The notes under the pieces: generated by a model
Databases searched by the model: none
Told to the model about the DNA's origin: nothing
Seen by the model: only the letters and a program-made list of their open reading frames with translations
Program-made: the position numbers and the translations under genes
Source of the DNA: Parietaria judaica
Lineage: Eukaryota > Streptophyta > Magnoliopsida > Rosales > Urticaceae
Length of the DNA: 64,000 nucleotides
Assembly: GCA_954871525.1 (NCBI GenBank)
Contig: OX940869.1
Span: 24,828,001 to 24,892,000 of the forward strand
Direction: 5' to 3'
In this document: positions 1-10,496 of the stretch, one piece after another
Numbering within the stretch: position 1 is the first letter of the stretch
How the letters are laid out: each line of letters opens with the position of its first letter

Positions 1-246
1 AGGAAAAAAAAATACTACGTACATGAGATTGAGATCACACGATCCTAAATTTAGGCTAATTTCTCTTATCTCAGCCTTATAATTCTTTGCCATTTTTAGG
101 CAATTGTAAAAAATAACATACCAAACAACAATATAAAAATAAATTAATATCCTCAAGTCCTAGTCAAAGTACAGTTTGCAAGAGTTAAACATTTCAAGTC
201 ATTAATTAGGGCATCTAGAAATTCCATGTATCATTTTCACGGCTAA

Positions 247-356
247 TTAGTAACTCGTGTTTCCAAACTCGTCCACGGTCCTCAACGCGAGTCCGGTTCT
301 GACAACAATATCATCGTAGCCCCAGGCGACGAACCCGTACCCGTCTTTAGGCTTTA
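247..356 (-). CDS. possible terminal exon of an unrecognised gene
   Basis: Read on the minus strand, this stretch encodes about 35 residues that look protein-like (KPKDGYGFVAW, then GYDDIVVRTGLALRTVDEF and GNTSY) and ends in TAA at 247-249. Its GC content is clearly above that of its surroundings. A possible acceptor AG lies just upstream near 357. I do not recognise the family. It could be the last exon of the same gene as the candidate exon at 2114-2254, with the LTR-like segment in the intron, but nothing visible proves the link. It may also be a gene relic. Confidence 0.35.
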
Positions 357-477
357 CTTGTCATAAGATGTGATATTTTATATAGTGTAAATACAAGAAA
401 AGTGCTTTGAAGTATACAAAAAAAAAAAGTATACAAAATTCTACATTCTTAATCCTATTTTATTGTCGTATGAGTAC
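357..477. other. AT-rich intergenic sequence
   Basis: Low-complexity A/T sequence with no convincing exon or repeat structure. The preceding bases 1-246 are similar. Confidence 0.6.
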
Positions 478-573
478 TGTTATGCGTATTTTACATAGCC
501 TAGAAAAATTAAGGCCCAAACCAAAAAAACGCACCAAAAAGGCCCAAAACAAATAAAGCCCAACAAATCAACT

Positions 574-870
574 TTGACCCGCTTTGGAAAGTCAACCCGA
601 ACCGGTCAAAAAAGTCAATTGGGCTCGACCCAAAAAAGTCAACCGAAAAAGTCAACAAACTCGACCCGGAAAAGTCAACCGACAAAGTCAACAGACTCGA
701 CCCAGAAAAGTCAACCGGAAAAATCAACGGGCCCGAATCCAGAAAGTAACCAGGCTCGACCCGGCAAAGTCAACCGACAAAGTCAACAGACTAGACCCAG
801 AGAAGTCAACCGGAAAAGTCAACGGGCCCGCAACCAGAAAGTCAACAAAAAGTCAACCCAAACTCGATCG
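574..870 (+). repeat. tandem repeat of AAAGTCAAC-containing units
   Basis: Two units of about 95 bp start near 660 and 755. They are built from shorter roughly 30-bp units with the pattern CTCGACCC-rGAAAAGTCAACCG followed by AAAGTCAAC. The motif AAAGTCAAC or a one-base variant recurs more than ten times. The array sits upstream of the TATA box at 996, where U3 enhancer repeats are expected in an LTR. Confidence 0.7.
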
Positions 871-939
871 GGAAATGTCGACTCGGTCCGACTTAAAAAA
901 CATGCCTTCGGGGCGTGCGGCGCGCCCCGAAGGAAAAAA

Positions 940-975
940 CATGCCTTCGGGGCGCGCCGCGCGCCCGAAGGCATG
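940..975. repeat. perfect-arm hairpin, GC-rich loop
   Basis: The 12-base arm CATGCCTTCGGG (940-951) is followed by a GC-only core and by its exact reverse complement CCCGAAGGCATG (964-975). A related copy of the left arm starts at 901. It lies about 20 bases before the TATA box. Confidence 0.8.
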
Positions 976-995
976 AAATCAAACTTCCGACCCTC

Positions 996-1002
996 TATAA
1001 AT
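996..1002 (+). promoter_or_regulatory. TATA box of LTR-like segment
   Basis: TATAAAT within CTCTATAAATACGAG. It is positioned after the U3-like repeats and hairpin, consistent with an LTR promoter driving plus-strand transcription. Confidence 0.5.
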
Positions 1003-1116
1003 ACGAGGGCACCCCCTCCACAATCGGTAAGCACTCCCGAAGCCAAAAAACCTTTGTTTCCCTTATATTCATAATTTCCGACTCAAATAATGTTGAGCTT
1101 CGGAGCGGGCGACAGA

Positions 1117-1118
<2 letters not shown>

Positions 1119-1148
<30 letters not shown>
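1119..1148 (+). repeat. (C)30 homopolymer
   Basis: Thirty consecutive C bases inside an otherwise AT-rich neighbourhood. They encode a polyproline run in one short, probably meaningless, open frame. Confidence 0.95.
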
Positions 1149-1150
<2 letters not shown>

Positions 1151-1406
1151 TGTTCCCCTCTAGAGTTCACGTTTTCAACTCTTTTTTCAGGAACGAAGGC
1201 AGGTTTTACATGGAAGATTTTCGGCCCATCAAGACCGAAGATCAAGCTTCAAAGCCCATTCCAACCGTCAAGCGGGCGTTGGACCCGACCCAAAATCAAG
1301 ACTTGGGCCGCATTCACGTTAATCGATTTTTAGGCATTAACAAGTACAAAAATAAATTTTCTCATGTCATCGTAAGATCTAAGTAGCCTCTGTTATGACC
1401 CATCAG

Positions 1407-2030
1407 TCAAATACCATTTGTCACATTTTTTAGCATAATTCTTGTAATTATAATTATAATTAAATGAATTAGTTATGAGTCATGAAAGAAATCATATGTA
1501 TCCCTGAATAAGTTGTATGGTATATATCTTCTACATAGGTAATCTATGTATGTATTTTAAGAACTTTAATATAATCATAGCAAAAGAACCCAAACTATAA
1601 ACAATAGAAGCGGCAATGGTCCAAAGTGAAAAAATGATACGGAAAAGTATCTAGAGTAGAAATGTGAAGCGACATATTTTTTCGTCCAATTTTTTTCATT
1701 GCATTCAAATAATAATGGATGTACTATATAGTTCGATGAGTACAAAAATGCGTATCTTAAGTATGACGTAATAGCATTATACTACAAATTGGCTTAATTG
1801 AACGAAAAAATTGCATCGACTCACAATTACTAACTTTGAGTATTTTTTTGCTATATTTTTTTTTTTACTTTGGACACCTATTATTTAAATTGATCAAAAC
1901 TTAAGTACTTTTGAGATTATCTAATATATATATACATATATAATATTAGCTATTAAACGTATTATATATCACATAATCAAGATTTTTAAGGAAGTTTCTA
2001 ACGCATCAGATCTGATAATTAACTGTATAT
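1407..2030. other. AT-rich intergenic sequence
   Basis: No exon-like, repeat or terminal-inverted structure seen. Confidence 0.6.
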
Positions 2031-2034
2031 ATCA

Positions 2035-2036
<2 letters not shown>

Positions 2037-2074
<38 letters not shown>
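2037..2074. repeat. (TA)n microsatellite
   Basis: Uninterrupted AT dinucleotide run of about 38 bases. A second shorter TA-rich run lies near 2300-2325. Confidence 0.9.
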
Positions 2075-2089
<15 letters not shown>

Positions 2090-2113
2090 TTAGGAAGACA
2101 TTTTGTTTCTTAC

Positions 2114-2254
2114 CGGCAATCTGTTGCCAGGCAAATTCGAAAAAAGGGCATGGCGCATACCGCAAATGCCGCATAAATTTCACGGGTATACCGAATGCCG
2201 ATGAGAATATCGACGAAAATTCTAAAAACATTTTTCTGTATTTAGGCAAGATTT
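2114..2254 (-). CDS. possible internal exon of an unrecognised gene
   Basis: On the minus strand, about 45 codons are open between a plausible acceptor (CTATATAG at 2255-2262) and a good donor (GTAAGAAAC, reverse complement of 2105-2113). The peptide contains LPKYRKMFLEF, FGIPVKFMRHLRYAPCP and FFEFAWQQIA, which reads like real protein, but I do not recognise the family. It has no ATG, as expected for an internal exon. It may belong with the candidate exon at 247-356. Confidence 0.3.
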
Positions 2255-2293
2255 CTATATAGGTTTAAAATTACTTAATTATCATCGTAAGAC

Positions 2294-2324
<31 letters not shown>

Positions 2325-2563
2325 AATATAAAAAACACAAATAATAAGACATCATAATGATAGATTATAATTGTATTTATATAAAACTACAAACTTGAGA
2401 TTACACCACGGAAGAAGAAAACTGTGGTATAATCATAATTTGGATCACGATTAAAATTATTTGTGGTCTAAACTTATAAAATAATTAACGTTTGAACGAC
2501 GAAGGAGATTTTTCATCGTTGGAAGGTATCCACGCCGCAACATAAATACAAAACCGTCGTTTG

Positions 2564-3085
2564 TGTGAGCTTAAGCTTGACTTAGTTCGTTACAAAGAGG
2601 AAGTCAGCCCGGGTACCGACCAGAACCAAGGACGGACAAGAGTTCAGCCTAGCTCGGGTGAACACGAGCAGAGTGTCCGGATAAAAGGCAAGCCCGGCCA
2701 GGGGCAAACGAGCAGGCCAGCTCGGGAACAGAGAAGCTGTCCGAGCAGGAAAGGGAAAGTCAGCAACTAACCAACAAGGAAAGCGCGTAGCTTGAGGAGC
2801 AAGCAAAGATCGAGTCAAAGATTTGACGAGATTATTTAGGGTAGTTTCCCGATTTTGTTCGATTCTGTTAGCTAGGGTTTCACTTTGAGAGTGGCTATAT
2901 AAACCTAGCATTGTACACTTTGTAAAGTGCTGAGTCCATTAGAGTTTGAGTTTAACTTCTTGTATTTTGCCTTCGATTATCAATAGAGAATTTCTTCTCC
3001 CAAAAGTTCGCGTTCTTCAATCTTCTGTTCGATTTCTTTGGTGTTGTTCGTGTTTCTTCGCAGATCCGTGATTTGGGATCCAACA
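2564..3085 (+). mobile_element. probable solo LTR
   Basis: The segment starts TGTGAGC and ends ATCCAACA. It contains a TATA box (GGCTATATAAACC near 2890) and an AATAGA-type poly(A) region near 2980, and is much GC-richer than its flanks. Flanking 5-mers are GTTTG (2559-2563) and GTTTC (3086-3090), a target-site duplication with one mismatch. No primer-binding site follows, so a solo LTR fits best. The surrounding sequence (2440-2560 and 3120-3290) carries short CGTCG and GCCGCGGC motifs like those of CACTA-type elements, but I could not find that element's ends. Confidence 0.55.
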
Positions 3086-3480
3086 GTTTCAAGGTCCGTG
3101 CGTTAATTTTTTTTTCTTTCTAGAGCATATGTGCCGTGGCTTGAATAATGTATGCTGCGGCACACTTACTTTTCCAACGACGGAAATATCTTTTCTGTCG
3201 TTATGTGCTCCGCCTTTCGATAATTTTTTTCTTCTTCTTATAGAAGCTGATCTCGCCGCATCGAGCCGTAACATGTGCCGCGGCGAGATTTAATTTTTTT
3301 TGAATTTTTGAAATTTGAAACCGTGTTCCAACGATGGTTTTGTTCTTCCATTGTGCGAACCTCCGTGTTTCCGGAATATGTGACTTATTCTGCGTTTTTT
3401 CATTATTTGACGTTTTTTTTTTTTTTTTTTCAATCTTCTTCCTATCTTCTTCCACTATTCTCCTCTATTTTTCCTCTATT
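3086..3480. other. non-coding sequence with inverted GC-rich motifs
   Basis: Short stretches such as GTGCCGTGGC / GCCGCGGCG and AACGACGG / CTGTCGTT recur here and before the preceding LTR. This suggests the flanks once formed one transposon interior. A T-rich tract lies at 3413-3431. No coding exon seen. Confidence 0.4.
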
Positions 3481-3485
3481 GTCCT

Positions 3486-3831
3486 TGTTGGTTCCACTTC
3501 TTGACTCGCTACCGAAACACTCGTCGAAGGACTCGGCACAAAACAAACGACAATATTCAACTCTTGTTAGTGCTTTTTGGTGGTTTTGATAGCAAAAAAT
3601 ATAGAGCAGATATGGAGAAAGTTTCTCTAGGAAATAGATGTCCAATAGCAATATATTGGAGTTGGTAAAAATAAAAATGACAACGTAGCTTATATAGAGG
3701 GCAGCAAGCAAAATAAATTACCAAACTAACCGGTACTTGAGAGTCAAGTACAAGGAAGCAGATAATAAAACTAATAAAATACAAAACTTGCTAGCAAGTT
3801 TGCTTGATCACCAAGAGCCTTAGAGTTCACA
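3486..3831 (-). repeat. 3' LTR of copia element 1 (346 bp)
   Basis: Aligns along its whole length with the 5' LTR at 9092-10837 once the two insertions in that copy are removed. It begins TGTGAACTC and ends CCAACA on the minus strand. Confidence 0.92.
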
Positions 3832-3840
3832 TTCTCCCCC
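3832..3840 (-). promoter_or_regulatory. polypurine tract of copia element 1
   Basis: Minus strand GGGGGAGAA directly abuts the TG of the 3' LTR. This is the plus-strand DNA priming site of the retrotransposon. Confidence 0.85.
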
Positions 3841-6512
3841 GTAAACTTGACTTGGCTCAAAGTTCTTCATGCCGAGAAGTTCTCGCATCTCTGCGAACTT
3901 GACTATTGCTATACGTAACGAAAGATGTGATTCACTACCTGCTAGTGTAGACTAGTAGACTTCTCCATGTGACGACTAACTATGCCAACTCCATATGAGA
4001 TGTCAGGTCGGGTGTGGGTAAGGTACCTGAGACACCCGATGACACGCCTGTACTCTGTGGGATCCACTGGGGTTCCTTCTGCATCTTTCTTGAGCTTTAA
4101 CTTTGGTTCCATCGGATACTTGCTCGGGTTGCAATCCGCCATCTTGAATTGCTTCAGAATCTTCTTCGCGTAGGTTGGCTGCCTTAGCGTGATTCATTCC
4201 TTCTTCTGATCGACCTCGATGCCGAGGTAGTATGAGAGTAGTTCGAGGTCGTTCATCTCAAACTCCTTCATCATCTGCTTCTTGAATCCATCTATGCCTT
4301 CTACACTGGATCCAGTCACGATCAGGTCGTCGACTTACACACCGACGATGAGGGCCTCTTCTCCGTTGCTCGTCGTGTAGACCGCTTGCTCCTGGGAGCA
4401 TTTCTTGAAACCAAGGCTCTTCATACTCCTGTCGAGTTAAGTGTTCCATGAACGTGGTGCTTGCCGCAACCCACAAAAAGCTTCTAACAACTTGTACACC
4501 TTGTACTCTGCGGTCTTGTCGACGAAGCCTTCCGGCTGAAAAACGTAGACTTCTTCTTCTAGTTCACCATTCAGGAACGCCGATTTGATGTCCAGGTGAT
4601 GGATTTTTCAGCCTCGGTGAGCCGCAAGGGCTAGGATCAGCCTGACTGTGTCGAGTCTGGCTACTGGAGCAAAGACCTCTTCAAATTCTACTCCCTGCTT
4701 CTGCACGTAGCCCTTTACGACTAGTCTAGCCTTGGGCTTGAGGACTTTGCCTTCTGAGTCCTTCTTGAGCTTGTAAACCCACTTCAGACCAATGGACTTG
4801 TGACCTTTTAGGAGGTCGACTAGCTCCCATGTCTGATTTTTCTCAATGGACTCCAACTCTCTGTTCATCGCTTCCTATCATTCCTTTTCGGTGGATGCCT
4901 TGCGATAGCTGGTTGGTTCCTCTTCATTAGGCTCAAATCAAGCTCTCGCGCTTATTCGTAGACGTCGGACAGTGTACGAAACCCTCTTGGTCCTTCCTTG
5001 ATCGACGAGTCTCCCGACCTGGTTCCTCCCGAACTAGCTCTTTTTGAGATCGGGGTGATCATGCCTGATCCTGGGTTAGGCAAGCCTGGTGGTGAGCTCG
5101 TTCCAGTCGTGCTGGTTCTAGGCGAACTGATTTCCGTCGAACTGGGCGTTGCTAGTCCCTGTAAGGGAATCTCCCCCTCTTCCTGCTCGACCGCATCTTC
5201 CTCTTCGAGGATGAACTCCACCGAGTTCTGTTCGGGCTCTCCATTCTCATCGCGCCACTCCCACTTCTTGTCCTCTTGGAACACGGCGTCTCTACTTACA
5301 TGCACTTTGTCGCGTCGGGGGTCGTAAAACCTGTGTGCCTTGCTCCCTTCACCAGTGCCAAGGTACACCATCGGCTGACTCCGATCATCGAGCTTCTTGA
5401 GGTGTGGACCTATAATCCTCACATGTGCGGTGCACCTTAACACCTTCAAATGCTGCAGATGAACTTTCTTCCTTTTCCACGCTTGGTAAGGGATGCGCTC
5501 GCCTAGCGCCTTCGTCAGTAGACGGTTCAGCAAGTAGACCACATGTCGTACTGCTTCTCCCCAGAACCTCGTCGGGACTTGCATGCTCTTCCGCAAACTC
5601 CTTGCTGTGTCCATAACGGTCTGATTCCGTCTTTCCACCACGCTGTTCTGCTGAGGCGTGTATGGTGCGGTGAGGTGTCGCTCTACACCTTCTTCTCCGC
5701 AGTACTCTGAAAAATTCTGAGACGTAAACTCGCCTCCTCGATCTATTCACAGGGTCTTCAGTTTTTGTCCTGACTAGTTCTCCACGAGCCTCTTGAACTT
5801 CTTGAAGACTTCAAAGGCTCCACTCTTCTCTTTGAGCGTATAAACCCACATCCAACGGCTGTAATCATCAACAAGCAAAAAGAAATACTTGTTGGAGGCT
5901 AGGGTAGCATGGTGATTGGACGACATCGGTCACCGTGCACCAATTGGAGAGGTTGCTCTGCTCGGAACTTGGCCTTGATCGGAAATGGCACTCTCGCTTG
6001 TTTTACGACCATGCAACATTCACATAGCTGATTGGGGTGCTCAATCTTCGGTACCCCAAAGGCCATCTTCTTCTCTCCCATCATCTTGAGCGCGTAGAAA
6101 TTTTTGTGCCCAAGTCATGCGTGCCACAACCAAGCCGGGTCTGCTAGGGACGCTATTAAGCCGACAGGTTTGCATGTCTCCAGCAGTATCTTGTACAGCC
6201 TGTTAGGCGTTCTCTTCACCTTCATCAACAGGGCACCACTTTGGTTCCACATCTTCAAGTACGAGCCGACCATCACCACCGTGTTATCGACCTCCGTCAT
6301 CTGACCGAGACTGATGATGTTACTCTTCAACTTCGGGATGTAGTACACCTGAGTCAGCATGCGTTGGTCCTCGTTCTTGCACTAGAACTGGATGGACCCT
6401 CTGCCTCTGATTTCGACGATCGATTCATCGCCGAACTTCACGCTCGCTGTGATCTTCTCAAAAAGCTCTTCAAACTTAGCTCGATCTCCCGTCATGTGGT
6501 TGCTCGCACTAT
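3841..6512 (-). pseudogene. copia element 1 pol: protease end, integrase, reverse transcriptase (decayed)
   Basis: Read on the minus strand, this is the downstream part of a copia polyprotein. The protease-proximal NHMTGD motif (near 6500) follows the solo LTR. Next come the pre-integrase region (6360-6115), integrase pieces including VDDYSRWMW (about 5850) and VERRNQTVMDTARS (5641-4952), and reverse transcriptase pieces (4868-4608, then 4476-4003). The catalytic YVDD now reads stop-VDD near 4335. RNase H is missing: after SRHMEKS the sequence jumps near 3905-3925 to the last residues of the polyprotein (MRELLGMKNFEPSQ). Multiple stops and shifts make it inactive. Confidence 0.9.
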
Positions 6513-7513
6513 TGATGTGTATATTCGTTCCGTAATCAGAATGATAAGGTCATTAATTAAATTTATGGTTCATGTAAATTAAAACCAAAGCTGTGAATAT
6601 AATTGAGCATTCACACAAATGGGCTTGTGAGATACATGGCCCAAAAGCCCAATAAACACCTAACAATACTAGGGCCCGATCAGAATAAAAAAGCCTAAAT
6701 GACAAAGATTCATCCCAAGCAGAAAATGTTCAAAAGGGATACGAGCAGAGAGTCACTAGAGGATGAAGGACCCGACCAGAACGCAAAGATCACATCAACC
6801 CAAAGCAAAGGCCCAATATACTTAATTAAAACCCAAGCCTGATCAGGCCTATTGGCCTAAAGAGCCCAAAAGCTCGTCTCGGGCAGAAACCGCGATAAAG
6901 GGATCCGAGTAGAAGCACATAAAGTATCAAAGCCCGGGCGAACCAACTCAATAGCCTCAATTCAAACCTCCAGAGCCCGACCAGGAAAATTGCCACGACC
7001 AAGATTCAAACTCCCACAATGTCAAGTCAAAGTCCACTACTGCGCAATTCTCTCAGAAAATGGCTCACGTGTCAGCTCGACAGCAAGTCAAGCTCCGAGC
7101 TCGAAGCCACTACCAACGTCCACTACCAACGGGCAGAAACTGAAGGCTTATAAAAGCAAGACAATAACTCTATCACACGCACGCAAGCATCAACCCTGAG
7201 AGAAAAAAGTCTGTGAGATTTGTACTTTTCAGAGTGTTTCATCTTTTCTTTTGATCATCTTGGAATCGGCTTGTGGTTCTAGTTGATCTTTCTCAATCAT
7301 CAATAAACTTACAGAGGACGTAGTCAACTACCGTATTGGGACGAACCTCTCTAAAAAAAAACCCTGATTTTTATTAGTTTCATTTTTTATTTTTGTCATC
7401 GTCGAGAGTATGGACGACGCGGAGGTCAAAATCCACAAAGTCCTTAGCAACCTCAAATCAAAATCCCATTCACAAATCACGTGACTGTTGGTGTGCGAAA
7501 CCATGTCAACACA
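6513..7513 (+). mobile_element. solo LTR inserted in copia element 1
   Basis: This 1001-bp block splits the protease motif of the copia polyprotein: the DNG part lies at 7520-7540 and the ASNHMTGD part at 6490-6510. It starts TGATGTGT, ends GTCAACACA and is flanked by CACTAT (6507-6512) and CACCAT (7514-7519), one mismatch. Inside are a TATA box (CTTATAAAAGC near 7148) and AATAAA-like signals near 7300 on the plus strand, but no coding sequence. This marks a solo LTR left by recombination. Confidence 0.8.
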
Positions 7514-7519
7514 CACCAT

Positions 7520-8942
7520 TATCTAAATACCATCATCGGTATTGACATTCTTCTTTCCGTCTACGAGGAGGTTTGCTATATCCTTGTCCTCGATAAGCAT
7601 GACCGTGTCGTTGGCCATCTTCTCCGGGCTAGGCCTCTTCTCGGCCATCACCAGCTCGGGGTTCCGGGCTCGACTTCATGTCGACTGGCTCCTCCAGGTC
7701 AGTCTTCTTTCTAACCGGTTCTTGCCCGGGCTCAGCGTCGATTTCGCCTTAGTCTCCCTGTCTCTCCGCACTTCAACGTTCCTCTCCTGCTAGGCGAGCG
7801 TCAACATTTGCTCGTCTTCGTGGAATCTTGTCAAATTCGCTTCCTCGTCGTGCTTCCTACTGTAGCATTCCTATGCATAGTGCCCAATCTTCTGATAATT
7901 GTAGCACTTCACCGCGCTCTTGTCTCTTCGGGTCGTGGTGCTTTCCTGGTGAGGTGAGCTACTGCCGCGACCTCGCATGTCACGACCTCGCCTTCGTCAT
8001 TGGCCTCTACCACGTGCTTGGCTATATCCGCCGTACCCGCTACGACTCGACGAGCTAGAAGAAGACTCAGCTTCATGGTTCTTCTTCTGCTTGGTCACCC
8101 ATTCTTCATGTGTTAGCAGGAGATGCTTCTCTTCTTCATTCTTCAGCGTGACGCCTCCCATTTTCTTAGCCATTTCTTATTGGCTTGCTAGCAAGTTCTC
8201 AAACTCTACAAGTGATGGTTGAACGGACAATCCTTGTACAGCAATAACAAAGTTTTGATACTCCGATCTCAAGCCGTGGATGATGATCCTCTTCATACGA
8301 GCCTCTCCGATGACGAACTTCGTATCTAGATCGCTAATCTCAGGACATATCGACTTGACCTTGTGGAAGTACTGAGAAATCGTCATGTCGCGTTCTGAGA
8401 TTGATAGTAGCTCGTTCTCCGAGAGTTGTAGCCTCGCATCGTTCTTCTTTGAGAAAAGCGTCATGAACGTTTCCCATGCTTCTTTAGGCGTCTTGTCATC
8501 TCGAATGTGCTCCAATATCTCTTCTTCAACGGTAGTCTTCAGGGAAAACATCGCTTTGCCTGCTTTGATTCTCCATTTGAGCAAGATGCCGTTAGCATCT
8601 TCCTCCGGTGGCGTAGTTTCGCTTCTGCCAACGACCTCCCAAAGGTCGTGTCCTTGCAAATACAACATCATGCATGTTGCCCATGTGTTGTAGTTGTTGT
8701 TGTTGAGCTTCTTAATTCCTCCGACGACTTGGAGATCACCCATCGTGTTTGCCAGCTTTGATTCTCCATTTGCGCAAGATGCCGTTAGCATCTTCCTCCA
8801 GTGGCGTAGTTTCGCTTCTGCCAACGACCTCCCAAAGGTCGTGTCCTTGCAAATAGGACATCATGCATGTTGCCCACGTGTTGTAGTTGTTGTTGTTGAG
8901 CTTCTTAATTCCTCCGACGACTTGGAGATCGCCATCGTGTTG
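7520..8942 (-). pseudogene. copia element 1 gag and protease start (decayed)
   Basis: The minus strand encodes the copia Gag capsid region (UBN2/DUF4219 type). It opens with GDLQVVGGIKKLNN and LQGHDLWEVVG, and is open from 8824 to 8177. The zinc knuckle near 7870-7910 reads CYNYQKIGHYA-stop-EC. The family form is CCHC, so one cysteine has become tyrosine and a stop follows. The first 190 bp of gag are duplicated in tandem with a frame change, and the original start lost one base (near 8930). A stop at about 8177 separates gag from the rest. Confidence 0.88.
8555..8942 (-). repeat. 194-bp tandem duplication within gag
   Basis: Units 8555-8748 and 8749-8942 are nearly identical, and both encode the start of Gag. 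The unit length is not a multiple of three, so the duplication shifts the reading frame. Confidence 0.9.
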
Positions 8943-9288
8943 GCAGTACCTCAAAACAAAGGAAACTCACACAGTAAAATCTAAAGAAATCGTTTCTGAT
9001 GTGGAAGATCAGTCAGAACCGCAACCACAGAGCATACTAAGAATTTCAAGAGACCTGACAACAACACTCACAACCCCGCTATGATACCAAATGTTGGTTC
9101 CACTTCTTTAATCGCTACCGAAACACTCGTCGAAGGACTCGACACAAAACAAACGACAATACTCAACTCTTGTTAGTGCTTTTTGGTGGTTTTGATAGCA
9201 AAAAAATATAGAGCAGGTATAGAGAAAGTTTCTCTAGGAAATAGATGTCGAATAGCAATATATTGGAGTTGGTAAAAATACAAATGAC

Positions 9289-10358
9289 CAAGGTTCAACT
9301 TAGCTTGTCGATAAATCGGTTACCGTTTTCGACGGATTAATCGATAGCTTACCGATTAACCGACGGAAAACCTATAATACTGTAGCTTACCGATTACCGA
9401 TACTTTTCGATGATTATCGACGGATTATCGATACTTTTCGATACTTTTCGATGAAAAACTTATAAAATATTTTTATAATATCATATTTAATACATACAAG
9501 ACATAATTGTATACAACAAAACACATTTGTAACTTAAATATGTAGGTGAAATGTATAATATTAAGTCACTTTATTAGTTTAAGTGTATAATATTAAGTCA
9601 CTTTATTAGTTTAAGTGTATAATATTAAGTCAAATTATTATGTGAAGTGAATATGTATGTTAATTAAGTGTGTAATATTAAGTCAAATTATTATGTGAAG
9701 TGAATATGTATGTTAATTAAGTGTGTAATATTAAGTGAATATGCATGTTAATTGTATATGTATGTTAACAAATTTAATATTAGTTGAAGTGTATAATATT
9801 AAATGAATATTCATATTAAGTGTATATGTATGTTAGGTGAAGTTAATATGTATGTTGAGTGTATAATATTAAGTTAAATTATTAGGTGAAGTGTATGTGT
9901 ATGTGTATGTTAAGTGTGAATGTGTGATATTAGTTGAATAATAAAAAGTCTCACATTGATAGATGACAAGAGTTTGGTGATGTTTATATACCAAATATTA
10001 GGGACAAGGGCTTGGGCCCTTTGGATCATAGGATTTTGTGGATGGGGGAGGACTCACACAAATGTTACACCACCACACGCGCGGGGCGGGGTGGGGTGCT
10101 CTTGTGTGAGTATAATTATTTTTGCCGAAAGTTTAATTGGTATTTTTGCCGCGATATTTTTTTTATTTGCATCGAAAAGACCCTCATTTTGACACTGCAA
10201 TTTCCGATAATCGGTTGGAAAATGTTTTATCGAAAAGCTCGATAATCGTCGAAAAGCATATAAAACGATAACTGTTAGAGCCGGCGACTTACCGGTAACA
10301 ATCGGTAAGACCGATTATCACCGATTATCGACGATTATCGTCGGTAATTCGAACCATG
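9289..10358. mobile_element. non-autonomous hAT-like element with CGATTATCG subterminal arrays
   Basis: The 1070-bp insertion is flanked by the perfect 8-bp duplication CAAATGAC (9281-9288 and 10359-10366), the size typical of hAT. Ends are CAAGGTTCAACTT and, reversed, CATGGTTCGAATT (10 of 13 match). About 160 bp at each end is packed with variants of CGATTATCG and ACCGATTA, in both orientations. The middle (9540-9950) is a run of degenerate TAATATTAAGT repeats, followed by a unique part (9960-10190). No transposase is encoded, so any movement would need one from elsewhere. Confidence 0.85.
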
Positions 10359-10496
10359 CAAATGACAACGTAGCTTATATAGAGGGCAGCAAGCTAAATA
10401 AATTACCAAACTAACCTTACTTGAAAGTCAAGTACAAGGAAGCAGATAATAAAACTAATAAAATACAAAACTTGCATAGCAAGTTTGCTTGATCAC

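Larger units (their letters stand above)
478..1406 (+). mobile_element. LTR-like segment (probable retrotransposon LTR remnant)
   Basis: The segment has the layout of a plant LTR on the plus strand: a repeat-rich U3 (about 574-870), a hairpin (940-975), a TATA box (TATAAAT, 996-1002), then a transcribed-looking region containing a 30-base C run. A TG dinucleotide near 478 and a CA near 1406 are possible ends, but I found no matching target-site duplication. No primer-binding site or coding region follows, so it is best read as a solo or truncated LTR. The proline-rich open frames here are products of the repeats and the C run. Boundaries are uncertain. Confidence 0.4.

Noticed and set aside
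574..1074. 166- and 130-residue basic open frames in two frames
   Set aside because: Both arise from the AAAGTCAAC tandem repeats of the LTR-like segment.
1090..1386. Polyproline protein
   Set aside because: The proline run is the (C)30 homopolymer. No other support for coding.
4998..5327. Plus-strand open frame
   Set aside because: Antisense shadow of the integrase C-terminal part of copia element 1.
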